Source: Pseudocercospora fijiensis CIRAD86
Lineage: Eukaryota > Ascomycota > Dothideomycetes > Mycosphaerellales > Mycosphaerellaceae
Assembly (NCBI RefSeq): GCF_000340215.1
Contig: NW_006921534.1
Coordinates: 5,448,169 to 5,512,168, forward strand
DNA length: 64,000 nucleotides
Direction: 5' to 3'
Shown: positions 44,353 to 53,491 of the stretch, in pieces
Layout: each line of letters starts with the position of its first letter
How positions within the stretch are numbered: position 1 is the first letter of the stretch
Notes under the pieces: generated by a model
Told to the model about the DNA's origin: nothing
Database searches by the model: none
What the model saw: the letters and a program-made list of their open reading frames with translations, nothing else
Translations under genes and position numbers: made by a program

Positions 44353-44883
44353 TCAAAGCGATGCTATATAACAGATTACACTTCCCAGTGAAGTGCCGTT
44401 CCTGAACATCGCTGGTTGGCGGTTTGTGAAAGGACCACCAGCAGGGATGAGGCCGTCGTCATCTGCGAATGCACGACACTCCACGGTATCAAGGTCGACG
44501 TTGATGTGGATCTTTTGGTCGAAAGTCAGTGCGGTTGCCGTAATGCCCGAGAGAGATGTCAAGTTGTTTATTTCAACCGGAGCTGGAGACCGAGTTGGTA
44601 TGGTACCGTTGCTGTTGGTATTTACATGAAGCGATATGCCATGGTAACGCTGCTCGATTGCTCGATCCAGTAGCTTGCTAGATGACATCAGGCTGGCATT
44701 GACGCAGGTCCAGTCTTTACGCAGCATTCTGTGCCACACACCGGAGGCACAGACAAGTATAGTCTGTGGGTCGCGACTTGGACGACAAACGCCCCATTCG
44801 TGCCTAGAACAATGCTTCCCAGCAGCCTCAAGGCCTGGTAAAGCGAGCACTTGCGTGCTGAAGAGTAGTGTTGCAAGGATCAT
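44353..44883 (-). CDS. Predicted secreted protein, 176 aa, six cysteines (effector candidate)
   Basis: Start chosen at the ATG 44,883 because it opens a signal peptide (MILATLLFSTQVLALPGLEA); the longer frame back to 45,027 would bury it. The mature part has six Cys in HCSRHEW, GVCRP, LVCAS, WTCVN, VECRA and VICYI contexts, an even number that allows three disulfides. Several N-glycosylation-type sites (NASL, NGTI, NLTS, NGTS). Single exon. No homologous family recognised. Small size, secretion and Cys content are common features of fungal effectors, but the role is unknown. Antisense open frames overlap and are ignored. Confidence 0.62.
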   Translation of the reverse strand: MILATLLFSTQVLALPGLEAAGKHCSRHEWGVCRPSRDPQTILVCASGVWHRMLRKDWTCVNASLMSSSKLLDRAIEQRYHGISLHVNTNSNGTIPTRSPAPVEINNLTSLSGITATALTFDQKIHINVDLDTVECRAFADDDGLIPAGGPFTNRQPAMFRNGTSLGSVICYIASL

Positions 44884-45139
44884 AGATGCTGTGGTACAAA
44901 GATTTATCGACGATGCCCCGGGGTTTCGCGCCTGTTTTAATCGATATGTTGACAAGGACCAGGGTTGCGACCACCCATGCCTCCACAATCGGCTCTGTCG
45001 AGCCCGTTTCGGCATTCGGTCTATCACAAGAGGACTGGATGCAGTTCAAGCATCCAGACCGTCCCCAAAATCATCAATTGGATCCACTGTGTGATTGATG
45101 CCAATCTGTTGCTCCCACTATCTGCCTTCATCTACGACT

Positions 45140-45568
45140 ATGGCTGGCAACGTCGAAGGAAACGTTGAAGTAACTTGCAACGAGCAGAATACTGGATGGG
45201 ACCTCACATCTTTCGAATTTGAGGTAGACCGCATTGTTGGTGTCCGAAGAACTGCGGACGATGATGTCGAATATGCCGTCCAATGGTCATCGGTGACCAT
45301 CCGCATCGGGCAGGCCGATGGATACCTGGTTCACTCGAAGGTCAACGGAGTGCCATTGGTTGACTTCGTTCAGGAGTACATTCAGACAGATCAAGGTCAT
45401 CTCCAGGTCGTTTGGCTGCTTACCTGGGAGCCTTCAACGTCCTTTACACGCTGCATGGATGCTGTCCTAGCGTTTTGGAAGGTACGTAGACTTGATGACA
45501 AACTGAGGTCCAAGCTGAGGAATCCAGAACATGAAAGAAACGTCGAGCTACACTCCTGGGGCGACTGA
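45140..45568 (+). CDS. Chromodomain-like small protein, about 142 aa
   Basis: Start at MAGNVEGNVEV. The frame contains FEVDRIVGVRRTADDDVEYA followed by VQW, resembling the start of a chromodomain (EVEKIL..R...YLVKW), and 50-60 residues later LLTWEPSTSFTRCMDAVLAF, resembling its end (TWEP..NL..C...L..F). The gap between these halves is much longer than in a normal chromodomain. After TGA the same frame stays coding-like to ~45,745 (VVDERALFSIVGERLSAIVK), so either the stop is a CGA-to-TGA mutation or an intron (a strong GTACGT donor lies at ~45,481) bypasses it. Possibly derived from a retrotransposon integrase tail. Confidence 0.4.
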   Translation: MAGNVEGNVEVTCNEQNTGWDLTSFEFEVDRIVGVRRTADDDVEYAVQWSSVTIRIGQADGYLVHSKVNGVPLVDFVQEYIQTDQGHLQVVWLLTWEPSTSFTRCMDAVLAFWKVRRLDDKLRSKLRNPEHERNVELHSWGD

Positions 45569-45764
45569 AATGCCACTACTGCAACCAGGATCCACGTGGT
45601 TGACGAGCGAGCGCTGTTCAGTATCGTTGGCGAAAGACTAAGTGCAATCGTCAAGTCCATGTACTCGCCGCGTCTGATAGAATACGATCCGAATGTCAAC
45701 ATAACAACTTCCATAGACCTGCTTCACATAGTACGTTCGAGATAGTCTTGTACCAAGCAGAATC

Positions 45765-46337
45765 TCATCCACTATATTCGCGCGATCTAGCTAGACTAGC
45801 AAGACTAGAAATTGTGAGCGGATGGCGATCGCCTAGTATCTTCCTTCGACCCTCTAGCACTTTCGTCTCTAGTTCCGCTGCGTCATCCCACCATCCTAAT
45901 TCCCGAAACGCCTTCGCACGGAGGGACATGCTGGTAAGAGGCTCTGGCCGACTTGTTGTTTCATCCCCGGCGCAAGCGTAAAGATAAGTATCGCTGACAC
46001 GCCGATCGCTCGAAAGGTATGCGACCTTTAAGAAACGCAGAAGCCTACAGAGCTCCCACTCGCCCTTGCCGGCATCAATGCATACTTGCAAGCATGTGAT
46101 CAGAGTTTCGGTACAATGAGCATAGCTGGTTGGGACTGTAGCGAGACCATTCTCCCACTCTCCCTTGATGGGCCAGGGCAAATTTACGCTCCCAAGGTGA
46201 ATCAGCGACTTCTGTGCCCGGTTAACCACATCGCTCGCCTCGACCAACGCTCCATTCTCTCGTTGCACGTTGAACACGATGATGGGACCTTGCGTCTCAG
46301 CGCTCTTATTAGCCGAAAAAAGCAAAATTACGTGCAT
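45765..46337 (-). CDS. TPR fragment of an NLR/kinesin-light-chain-like protein, 190 aa, truncated
   Basis: The end of the frame shows the typical fungal NLR TPR unit: ELGWWDDAAELETKVLEGRR followed by KILGDRHPLTISSLASLARS. A complete gene would have many such units; here the frame stops (TAG) after one, and no nucleotide-binding domain is seen upstream (46,340-46,590). The N-terminal ~120 residues are helical but unrecognised. In NLRs these repeats sense ligands in self/non-self recognition. Most likely a relic or C-terminal exon of a degraded NLR. Expression is uncertain. Confidence 0.5.
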   Translation of the reverse strand: MHVILLFSANKSAETQGPIIVFNVQRENGALVEASDVVNRAQKSLIHLGSVNLPWPIKGEWENGLATVPTSYAHCTETLITCLQVCIDAGKGEWELCRLLRFLKVAYLSSDRRVSDTYLYACAGDETTSRPEPLTSMSLRAKAFRELGWWDDAAELETKVLEGRRKILGDRHPLTISSLASLARSREYSG

Positions 46338-46587
46338 CCATAGTAAATTTGCCTTCGAATACTAAAGGCTCCATTTTGATAGCTATAACGATAGTAGTAG
46401 AGATAGTAGTAATAGCAAATACAGTAGCAAAGATTGCAGATTGCGACATAAGCTTAAAGCAGCGAAAACAGGCCGTCTGCTGCGATCTTAGAGGCTGGAC
46501 TGTTCTTTGCGCAAAGTGCTTCGCTAGAACACATAAGGCATCCAGCCTCTAACGGTACCATTTTAGTCGCCAACACACCGAAGGTAC

Positions 46588-47128
46588 TTAGTCGGTGAAG
46601 CAGTAGGCACCGACGCCTGAATCTCTTTTCACAACCTCGTTTCTCCATCCACCAATGAGATGCCAGACAGGTTCCGTCCAGCCGTTGTGCGCATGCACTT
46701 GGCAGTCCTTGTTGAACTGATCGAAGTTCATGTACTGTTGATCGTTATTCCAGCACTAGAAACTGGTTAGTGTCTTACTTCAGTCATAGGTAGTTAACCT
46801 TACATGGCCCTCTTCGTGATAATTGAACCCGTTAGCAGTACAAGTTTCTTGCGTAAGCCATGTCTCGTATTTGCCATCTACGTCGCATTGCACGTGCGTG
46901 CACCAACCATCCTCGGCCTTGTCTGTGCCGACTGGGCGATGCCATACATCATGAGTGCCATGTGGTTTAGGCTGGGGCGGCATGTTGTCATTAGACAAAG
47001 CGATTGCGGTGCCTGAGACGCTGGTGAGCATACACCTAGGGAGACTGTCAGCGTCTTATCATGGAGAGGAGAGGTGGTATGTACAGAAAGGAGGTATAAC
47101 TCAGAATGGTTAATGGCTTGGGCTGCAT
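46588..47128 (-). CDS. Predicted secreted cysteine-rich protein, 147 aa, three exons (effector candidate)
   Basis: Model: exon 1 47,128-47,085, intron 47,084-47,036 (GTACAT...CGCTGAC...CTAG), exon 2 47,035-46,804, intron 46,803-46,756 (GTAAGG...CACTAAC...CTAG), exon 3 46,755-46,588. Exons sum to 444 nt in one frame. The first intron is needed to give a signal peptide (MQPKPLTILSYTSFL joined to CMLTSVSGTAIAL). The mature protein has six Cys (WCTHVQC, QETCTA, HCWNN, DCQVH, YCFTD), is rich in His/Trp/Asn, and has repeated W-containing stretches (DVWHRP, NGWTEPVWHLIGGW). No family recognised. Clean splice sites and frame make the gene convincing; effector function is inference. Confidence 0.68.
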
Positions 47129-48585
47129 GGTGATGAGGAAGTAGGGGGACTGTGTGCTTTGGGGAACAATGGAGGCTGCAGCCGATGATGCAGAGGTCTT
47201 GTGATTGTCCGACTCTGCCGTCCAACGGCGAGCTTTAAGTAATGCTGCTATCCTGGAATCTGATTGTGCTTCTCGGGTAAGATACTACCACATAGTAGAC
47301 CGACGTCTAGGCTCTTGCCTGGATACCAGGCACTTGTAGTCTGTGCAGAGGTTGTCAACACGAGGATCAGATGAGAAATTTTTTAATAGACTGACGTCTG
47401 TGCTTCCTTCGCTCGTAAGATATTGAACTGATAACTGTTTGGGGCAAAGAAGACCTGTAGAAGGTAGGAAACGCCTACCCCCTACACGTGTTCAATTCGC
47501 TTCCTTGGCAGTAGGAGCATTCTATCTAGAATATTTGGAACCAACGCCTCTTTGTACCCCTTTTTCAGAGGCGTAGGCGGGTGGGCAAAAACATCAACCT
47601 CGTGGGTATTATAGTCTGCTCAACTGCCGCGTAAAGGTAGATGAAAGGTGGTAGGTTTGCTGCGGATACCCTAAAGAGCAGGAGTTGGAAACCCCCAAAT
47701 AGTAGGACAGGACAGGGGGTCTAAAAGGCATATACAGAAAGGACAGGTGTCGATCTAACAGCCTGCAGTACGAGGTGCGACAAAACCCTTCTGCTAAAAG
47801 GAAAAAAGCATTCAAGGATCCGAGCCTCCATTTAGTAATATAAAAGACATCACATTCACACCTCAGATCTTGCATCTCGCAAACAGATCCCTCACTCAAG
47901 ACATTGCGAGGCAGAGCTCGGAGCGCCGCAAGTTTAGCATTATATGCAAGGATAATATGTTAAACTTCGGCAGGGAGGTGGTTGTGTTCGTTGGGCGCTA
48001 CCGGGTAGACTGGTTTCTGGGCTGTAACAGGCGAAGTGATTGTTGCCACGGTCTGACCATTCTCTGCGGATGGAAACAGCAATCCGGTGCCGTCATCCGG
48101 TTACACCTACCACTACGCTGGAATGTGTCTTCTTTGCGCTGAGTCGTAAACTCGGTACGTTGCACGATCTAGCAGGTAGCTCGACCTTATAAGCTAGTAA
48201 TGAGGCAAGCAATGTTCCATCAAAAGACCGAGTTTGGGCTTGGTTGGAATCTTCCGTACCTTACTAACATCCGATATAAGTCCATTAACGCTCAATCGAT
48301 CTCGGTCATTTTCAAGCTAGGAATCGAATAGTACGATGTTAGCGCCAAAAGAAAGGAAAAATGTTGAAGGTATGTTTATCGATCGTCTTTTTAATGTCTA
48401 TACTCCTCCTACGCATCAAAGACATAAACAAAAACAGCTTTGGCACTCTTCAACTTTTTTTACCTAAGAACAATAAGAGCATCATCCGTCACCCGGCAAC
48501 AGTCACACCCTGGGGTTTCCTGCTGTCCACCACTCCTCCCGCTTTAAGAACTCCGCTCTCAATGTATCAACCTCGTGACATCGAA
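47129..48585. other. Intergenic region, no supported gene
   Basis: About 1.45 kb with only short frames. The 47,609-47,899 minus frame is Leu/Ser-rich with no signal or domain. Not RIP-mutated. Confidence 0.4.
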
Positions 48586-49029
48586 TCAAGCATCTAGTTT
48601 GTGGACAAACACTTGAGAGCCACCGTTGTTATCGATGGTCCATTGTTGACTGCCAACCGACCAGCGTGCCGAGCCAAGACATTGAGCGTTTCCATTGACA
48701 ACACGAACTACTCGAAAGTTGACGGCCGTTCCCGAATTGTTGGTAATAAGAAGACGGGTAGAGAACAGAGGTCCAGCTCCTATCAAGTCGTTGCGGACGC
48801 GATAAAGCCGAGCCTGGACATTAGCATTACCGAAGAGTGCAATCGGTGGGATCGCTCGCAGAGGGTCTGCACCATCATTTAGTGTAGGCGGTGGAGTATG
48901 TAGTTGCTGACGTCGGGGATAGTTGAGGAGCTCAGGCCCGCTAGGTCCACTGCACAAGTCATTGGCAGCAGTAGCCGCGTCGCATTGCAGATAGCACAAA
49001 GTGCTTAGCAGGAAGATGGCAAGCTTCAT
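48586..49029 (-). CDS. Predicted secreted protein, 147 aa, beta-rich
   Basis: Start at 49,029 (MKLAIFLLSTLCYLQCDAAT), a clear signal peptide; a longer frame to 49,134 is rejected because it would precede the signal. The mature part is short of Cys (two: DLCSG, AQCLG) and rich in beta-type sequence (SGTAVNFRVVRVVNGN; ARWSVGSQQWTIDNNGGSQV), with a Pro-rich N-terminal stretch. It might form a compact beta-sandwich. No family recognised. Single exon, normal composition. Neighbours on both sides are also predicted secreted proteins. Confidence 0.62.
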   Translation of the reverse strand: MKLAIFLLSTLCYLQCDAATAANDLCSGPSGPELLNYPRRQQLHTPPPTLNDGADPLRAIPPIALFGNANVQARLYRVRNDLIGAGPLFSTRLLITNNSGTAVNFRVVRVVNGNAQCLGSARWSVGSQQWTIDNNGGSQVFVHKLDA

Positions 49030-49389
49030 TTTTCTAGTAGGATTGGAGATATAGAGATAGGTGCTTCGGAGGCTGAGTCTAATCCAGAAAGGTATGCTTG
49101 ACGAATGATTGAAGGCTGCGACCTGTTTATTCACAGTAGTCTACGCGCGTGGCGGCGTGCTTTATACTTCAGCCATGTGCATAATGTGACTCCATAGTAG
49201 TGCGCAGAGATCAAACGAATGCATAGGGCCTTACCGTCCAAGAGAGTCTAGATCTCGATATCCTAGGTTGCGGGCTATACGGCCTATACGGCGTTGTTGA
49301 CCGCTAGTCGCCTGCATGTAACTATGAACTTTATAACTCGTATTTTTTGTGCACGGTATGTGAATTTTCATGCTTCCTAATGGTCTTGG

Positions 49390-49590
49390 TGTTGTACCTT
49401 GTTCTTGAAACTGCCGTACGACCTTTGAATCCAAAATAGCTCTAGAAGCTATGTTGTACCTTGTTCTTACAACTACCGTACGACTTTTGATTCAAAATAG
49501 CTCTGGAAGCTGTGTTGTATATGCATTGTTCTTGCAACTACCGTACGAATTTTGATTCAAAATAGCTCTGGAAGCTATGTTGTGCCTTGT
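49390..49590. repeat. 61-65-bp tandem triplication
   Basis: Units start at 49,390, 49,452 and 49,513 (each tgttgta...), with a partial fourth at 49,578. Shared: ttgttctt, aactaccgtacga, ttttgattcaaaatagctct and gaagct. Units differ by a few substitutions and a 4-nt insertion. Lies between two secreted-protein genes. Confidence 0.85.
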
Positions 49591-50193
49591 TGTGTGTGTT
49601 GTCTGTATGCGGAAACCTCCGTCCAAACCTTAATATTTTTTTAGTATGCCGCGCTATAGGTATGGGAGCCATAGATTAATCTAGCAGCCCCGTCCGCTCG
49701 ATATAGTAATCCGGCATTTAGCTGTAGCGGTCGCTTTGCTGGCAAAGCGGCAGATGTAGTTAGTTGTTGGATATCGTACTTGCCGGCGAATTAACAACAT
49801 CGGCGAATACGCGAAACCAACTAGATTAGTAGGTGATCAATCTCCGAGCTCGTTGGCTAGCGGTCGCCGTGCTCGAAAGAGAGTTTTGTATTTAATACGT
49901 GTCGTTCGCATCGATTAGGTACTTCAGGTACAAATACCTCGCCGACGCAGGTCCTGAAGCAGTAGCACCTCGATTTCAACGCTATCTTACAGCCTGGTTA
50001 GACCTGGTTCGACCTTTGTGAGATTCTCAAATTAGTCAGTATTCGTAAGCAGTTTGGTATCTCACCGTCCCTGTTTACTGTGTACCTAAACTTCTCCTAG
50101 GCTCCGGACACGCCTTCGATTCCGCTTCTGGAAGTGCAGCTCGATTGCATTACAACCTGTCCCGCTCTTGTTCAACCACACCAACTCGCGACC

Positions 50194-50502
50194 ATGCAGC
50201 GTCTCTTATTCTGCCTGCTGGGTGCTAGCACTGCAGTACTGGCAAGAACTTCGTTTCCAAAAAGCCAGTGCATTGAGTGGGTAAATGGCGCGTGGATTAC
50301 AGCGCCCGAAACCACCGAACAGGCGTGCAATTTCATCGACCACTCGAACTACGAGGATGGTTGGTGCAAGGCTACAAGAGGCTACGGTATTGTCGACAAT
50401 TGCATGCACTGCCTTTGCGACTTACTTGGCGAAGGAATGTCGGCTCATAGTGACGGCAAAAAGTGGTATGGTGTGACTACTGGCTGTGGGCACGGTTGTT
50501 AG
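50194..50502 (+). CDS. Small secreted cysteine-rich protein, 102 aa, eight cysteines (effector candidate)
   Basis: Start ATG 50,194 (MQRLLFCLLGASTAVLARTS), a signal peptide; the upstream in-frame ATG at 50,134 would hide it. The mature ~84 residues contain eight Cys: SQCIEW, QACNF, GWCKA, DNCMHCLC and the terminal GCGHGC, allowing four disulfides. Gly/Trp/His-rich. Single exon. Size and Cys density are typical of fungal apoplastic effectors or antimicrobial proteins; no family recognised. The stop lies 117 bp from the stop of the truncated TRI1-like gene on the other strand. Confidence 0.68.
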   Translation: MQRLLFCLLGASTAVLARTSFPKSQCIEWVNGAWITAPETTEQACNFIDHSNYEDGWCKATRGYGIVDNCMHCLCDLLGEGMSAHSDGKKWYGVTTGCGHGC

Positions 50503-50618
50503 GGCAGTGTTGGCCGGGTGCAGTGCTCTGGGGTGCGTATACTACACAACTCGGAACACAGAGGGAGAGACCATCGAGGCGGTCAATCCATCATCCCAAC
50601 GACGACCCTTGTCTTGTG

Positions 50619-51477
50619 TTATACGCATAGTATAGCATATTGGATAGCAATATCATTGTCGCACATGATTTGCCGCTTGTCTTTGGGATTTTGAAGGTCT
50701 CGTTCTTTGACGTATCCCCAGATCTTTTTGACAGTCTGGGGCCGCGATAGTTGGGTCTCCCCTAGCAGGGCTGAGAGGGGTTCGGAGAGGTTCATGGGTT
50801 TCTGCAATTGAGAGGATCAGGGAAAGAAACGGGAATTGCTTGGGGTGGGCGAGGGAACGTACATGGAAACCGCCTTTCTTTTCCCGTTCAGGTTTCGGAT
50901 CGCCACTCTCGACGTCGCTGTCGTCGTCGCTGTTGACTTTGGCAGAGCTCTTTTTCTTGGGCTTCTTCTCCTTTTTGATCGATTGTTTGCGCTTGGCGCC
51001 TCCGCCTCGTGTTGATCTTGTGCCTGCGTTGAGCTCGGCTTGGAGACGTGCAGCTATTTGTGCATCTGTTTCTGTGGGCTTGCTCTTTTTGACCTTTTTC
51101 GGCGCGGGTGATTCGTCGTCGAGCGAGCTGAGCTCTTCGCTCTCGGCTTTACGCTTGGTGGAGGCTGGAGGGGATGCGGAAGTTCCAGTGTTGCCGTTGG
51201 TTGTGCCTGCCTTCACCGTGCCATTTGCGGTCGGTGCGGGTTCTTGAACGCCGTTGGTGTTGTCTTCGGGGAATTGCTTGTGCTGGGCTTTGTCAAACCG
51301 CTCCATGATCAAGTCCGTGATCGCTTTCTACAGAGCTTGTGTTAGCATGGGCCGGGAGGGAGAAGCGCCAGTGCTCTCGAATCCACTGCTAGTCGAGCAT
51401 ACCTTCTGAGGCGTGAGGTCTTGGTCGACTTCATCTTGCAATGACTTTCGTATGCGCTTGGCTGAGATGTGTTCGTC
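50619..51477 (-). CDS. TRI1/UAF30-like SWIB protein, truncated at both ends
   Basis: Exons 51,477-51,403, 51,327-50,863 and 50,801-50,619; introns GTATGC...TGTAG and GTACGT...TTGCAG. Exon 1 encodes DEHISAKRIRKSLQDEVDQD, the DEK_C-type N-domain; exon 2 a long Lys/Ser/Thr/Asp-rich linker with nuclear signals (KKVKKSK, KRKQSIKKEKKPKKKS); exon 3 the SWIB domain (FH|KPMNLSEPLSALLGETQLS, RPQTVKKIWGYVKERDLQ, KDKRQIMCD). UAF30/TRI1 proteins act in RNA polymerase I or chromatin function. After RQIMCD the usual SWIB end (VF..D.VHMF.M) is missing, replaced by a short unrelated tail. The first exon with its ATG is also absent: the sequence turns into DUF3723 coding within ~10 bp of 51,477. Probably a disrupted gene. 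Confidence 0.75.
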
Positions 51478-53487
51478 CTAGAATGCTGGTGGGTGGTAGA
51501 TATCTACCTCGATACTCTGTCGTCCGATGCTCAACTGCATTTGAGGAGCGACAATAATCAGATCGCAGGATTCACGGACGGCGACATATTCCGGCACTTG
51601 CGGCAATTCGAACTGGACGGGAATCTTTCTCAGGCTCAGAGATGGCAGGCCAGGCTTTCTCCTAGCAAATTAAAGAATGTCAAGACTCTTTCCACAAAGT
51701 ACCCTGCTATGATAGATGCTCTTGATCGCTTACTTCCTTTCACGGGATTCTGGGCAGCTCTGCAGCTGGGTACATTCCACCGTATTTTAAGCATGAACTG
51801 TGAAGAGGTCTGCTACACAGGCCTGGGCACCAGTAATTGTCGAGCTCGCTAACATGTTCGGCAGGAGTTGCTGCGTTATCTAAGCCACATATACAGTACC
51901 TGGTCCACGATCCTGCCGACCCGCGAATTCGCCCTATTGTTGGATAGTCAAACTGTTCATCACTTGCAGTTGCTTGCACCAAAACATTCCCGTCATGACC
52001 GAGCAAGAATTTCTGCTGCTTCGGAAGCTGGCGAGCTCTTCCCCAATATCAGATCCTCACGAACCCGAGAGGTCATCTTATCCCGCGTCTGCTTACTCCG
52101 AGGCCGCATCCCATCATTGTTCACGTTTATCGAGGACACTAAATACATGGAACCGTGTTGCACGATTATGAAATCCTTGCTCCCTTCAAAGACCAAGATC
52201 TCCATAGCGCGTTATTTTCGCCACCGATACACACAAGAGCATATTGGTCCAGCGCGTATTCAGGTACAGGAGGACCGCTTTGAAGCAAAGGTGGTCGAGC
52301 TGGCAGACTACTTCCCACTGATGTATGCACAGCTCTGGTTATTCTGCATACGCCATTTCCCGAATATGCAGAGTGTAAACCCACGGAAAGACTGTGGAAA
52401 GGCGAAACCCGCGTATGAATTGAAACAGGAACTATTGCCAAGACTGGCCACCTTGGCATTCGAGCTAGGATTCAGGTCCACGGAAATAACAAGACTTAAG
52501 GAACAAGATCCGATGCATTGTGCCGTCAAAGCTTTCATTGAGACTGCACGACCTCGAGATTCCTTCCAGTATGACGGCGCCAGCTTGGACCAGCATGTTA
52601 GCGACATCTGTCAATTTCTCCACAGCATCCCAGCAAAACACGAGCCACCAAGAGCTGCTGTCATTGTTTCAGAGGAGGTCGAGGAGCCTGTTCTCCATCG
52701 ATGTGGACGACCATACGAAGGCTCATACTTACGTGACCGAAGGTTCATGTTTCTGCCTCACCTGCTACACGATCCTCAAATAGACGAAGCGAGATACTTC
52801 AGCTCCTTCGGCGCGAAGCAAGACATATTTAGGTGCTTCTTCGGCAGGATGGCTGACTTAGGACCTTCTGAGGAGCCTCGAGAGTCCACTTTCCCTACAC
52901 GCGAGACCGCGTTGGGGACACATCGTGTCGCGAGCTCCGTGTACTCTCAGCCTACTCCTGCCAGGGTTGCTTCATGGAGCTCTATCGTTCCAACGCCTGA
53001 CATACACTCTTTGGTTCGGACTTTCGCCACCCCATCCATCTACTCTCCTGCGGGCATCGTGAGCCTTTACGAGCGACAGCGAGACAGCTCCTCTCGTTCA
53101 GAGGGTCACACAGTACAGAGCTCAATGGACCTGCAAAACTTCGACCGAGACGCATCCACTAGTTGGTATTACAACATTCAAAGCCAAACGCTACAGACCA
53201 GCTCGAGTGGCAATACTGCTGCTGTAGTGCGGAGTTTTCAAGCGCAAGGCTACTTCGTGCTATGCCTTGAGACATGTCGATTAGTATCACACGAACTTTG
53301 TCTAGAGGAGGATGTACAGAATACAGGCCGATTCGACCGATGCTCGCTGTATCTAGTAGGATTAAAGGGATTGTACAGAGTCAATCCGGCAGCAAAAGCA
53401 GATGTTCGGCGCCTCTTGGCCGCGTTCTCATCGGAAGATGACGCCCAGGAAATTATGGCGTATTCATGGCCCTTCCACGACCGATAG
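51469..53487 (+). CDS. DUF3723 family protein, about 650 aa, 5' end unresolved
   Basis: Exon A ~51,469-51,807, intron 51,808-51,864 (GTCTGC...CGCTAAC...GGCAG, 57 nt), exon B 51,865-53,487; both in one frame (113 + 540 codons). Family features: WWVVDIYLDTL, GFTDGDIFRHLRQFE, AQRWQARLS, FTGFWAALQLGTFHRIL, ELLRYLSHIYSTW, PTREFALLLDSQTVHHLQL, FRSTEITRL. DUF3723 proteins are of unknown function, widespread in filamentous ascomycetes and frequent as Starship cargo. The frame opens with GTG, not ATG; homology-like sequence begins at ~51,487, so an upstream exon is missing or the gene is 5'-truncated at the TRI1 junction. The C-terminal third (Ser/Thr-rich, then YLVGLKGLYRVNPAAKADVR) appears intact. 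Confidence 0.78.
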
Positions 53488-53491
53488 CTGA

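Noticed and set aside
44675..45094. 139-codon + strand frame
   Set aside because: Antisense to the secreted-protein gene at 44,353-44,883, which has a signal peptide and Cys pattern; the + frame has neither.
46488..46552. Inverted repeat ttagaggctgga / tccagcctctaa as a possible MITE
   Set aside because: Only 12-bp arms around ~40 nt with no clear target duplication; too short to call.
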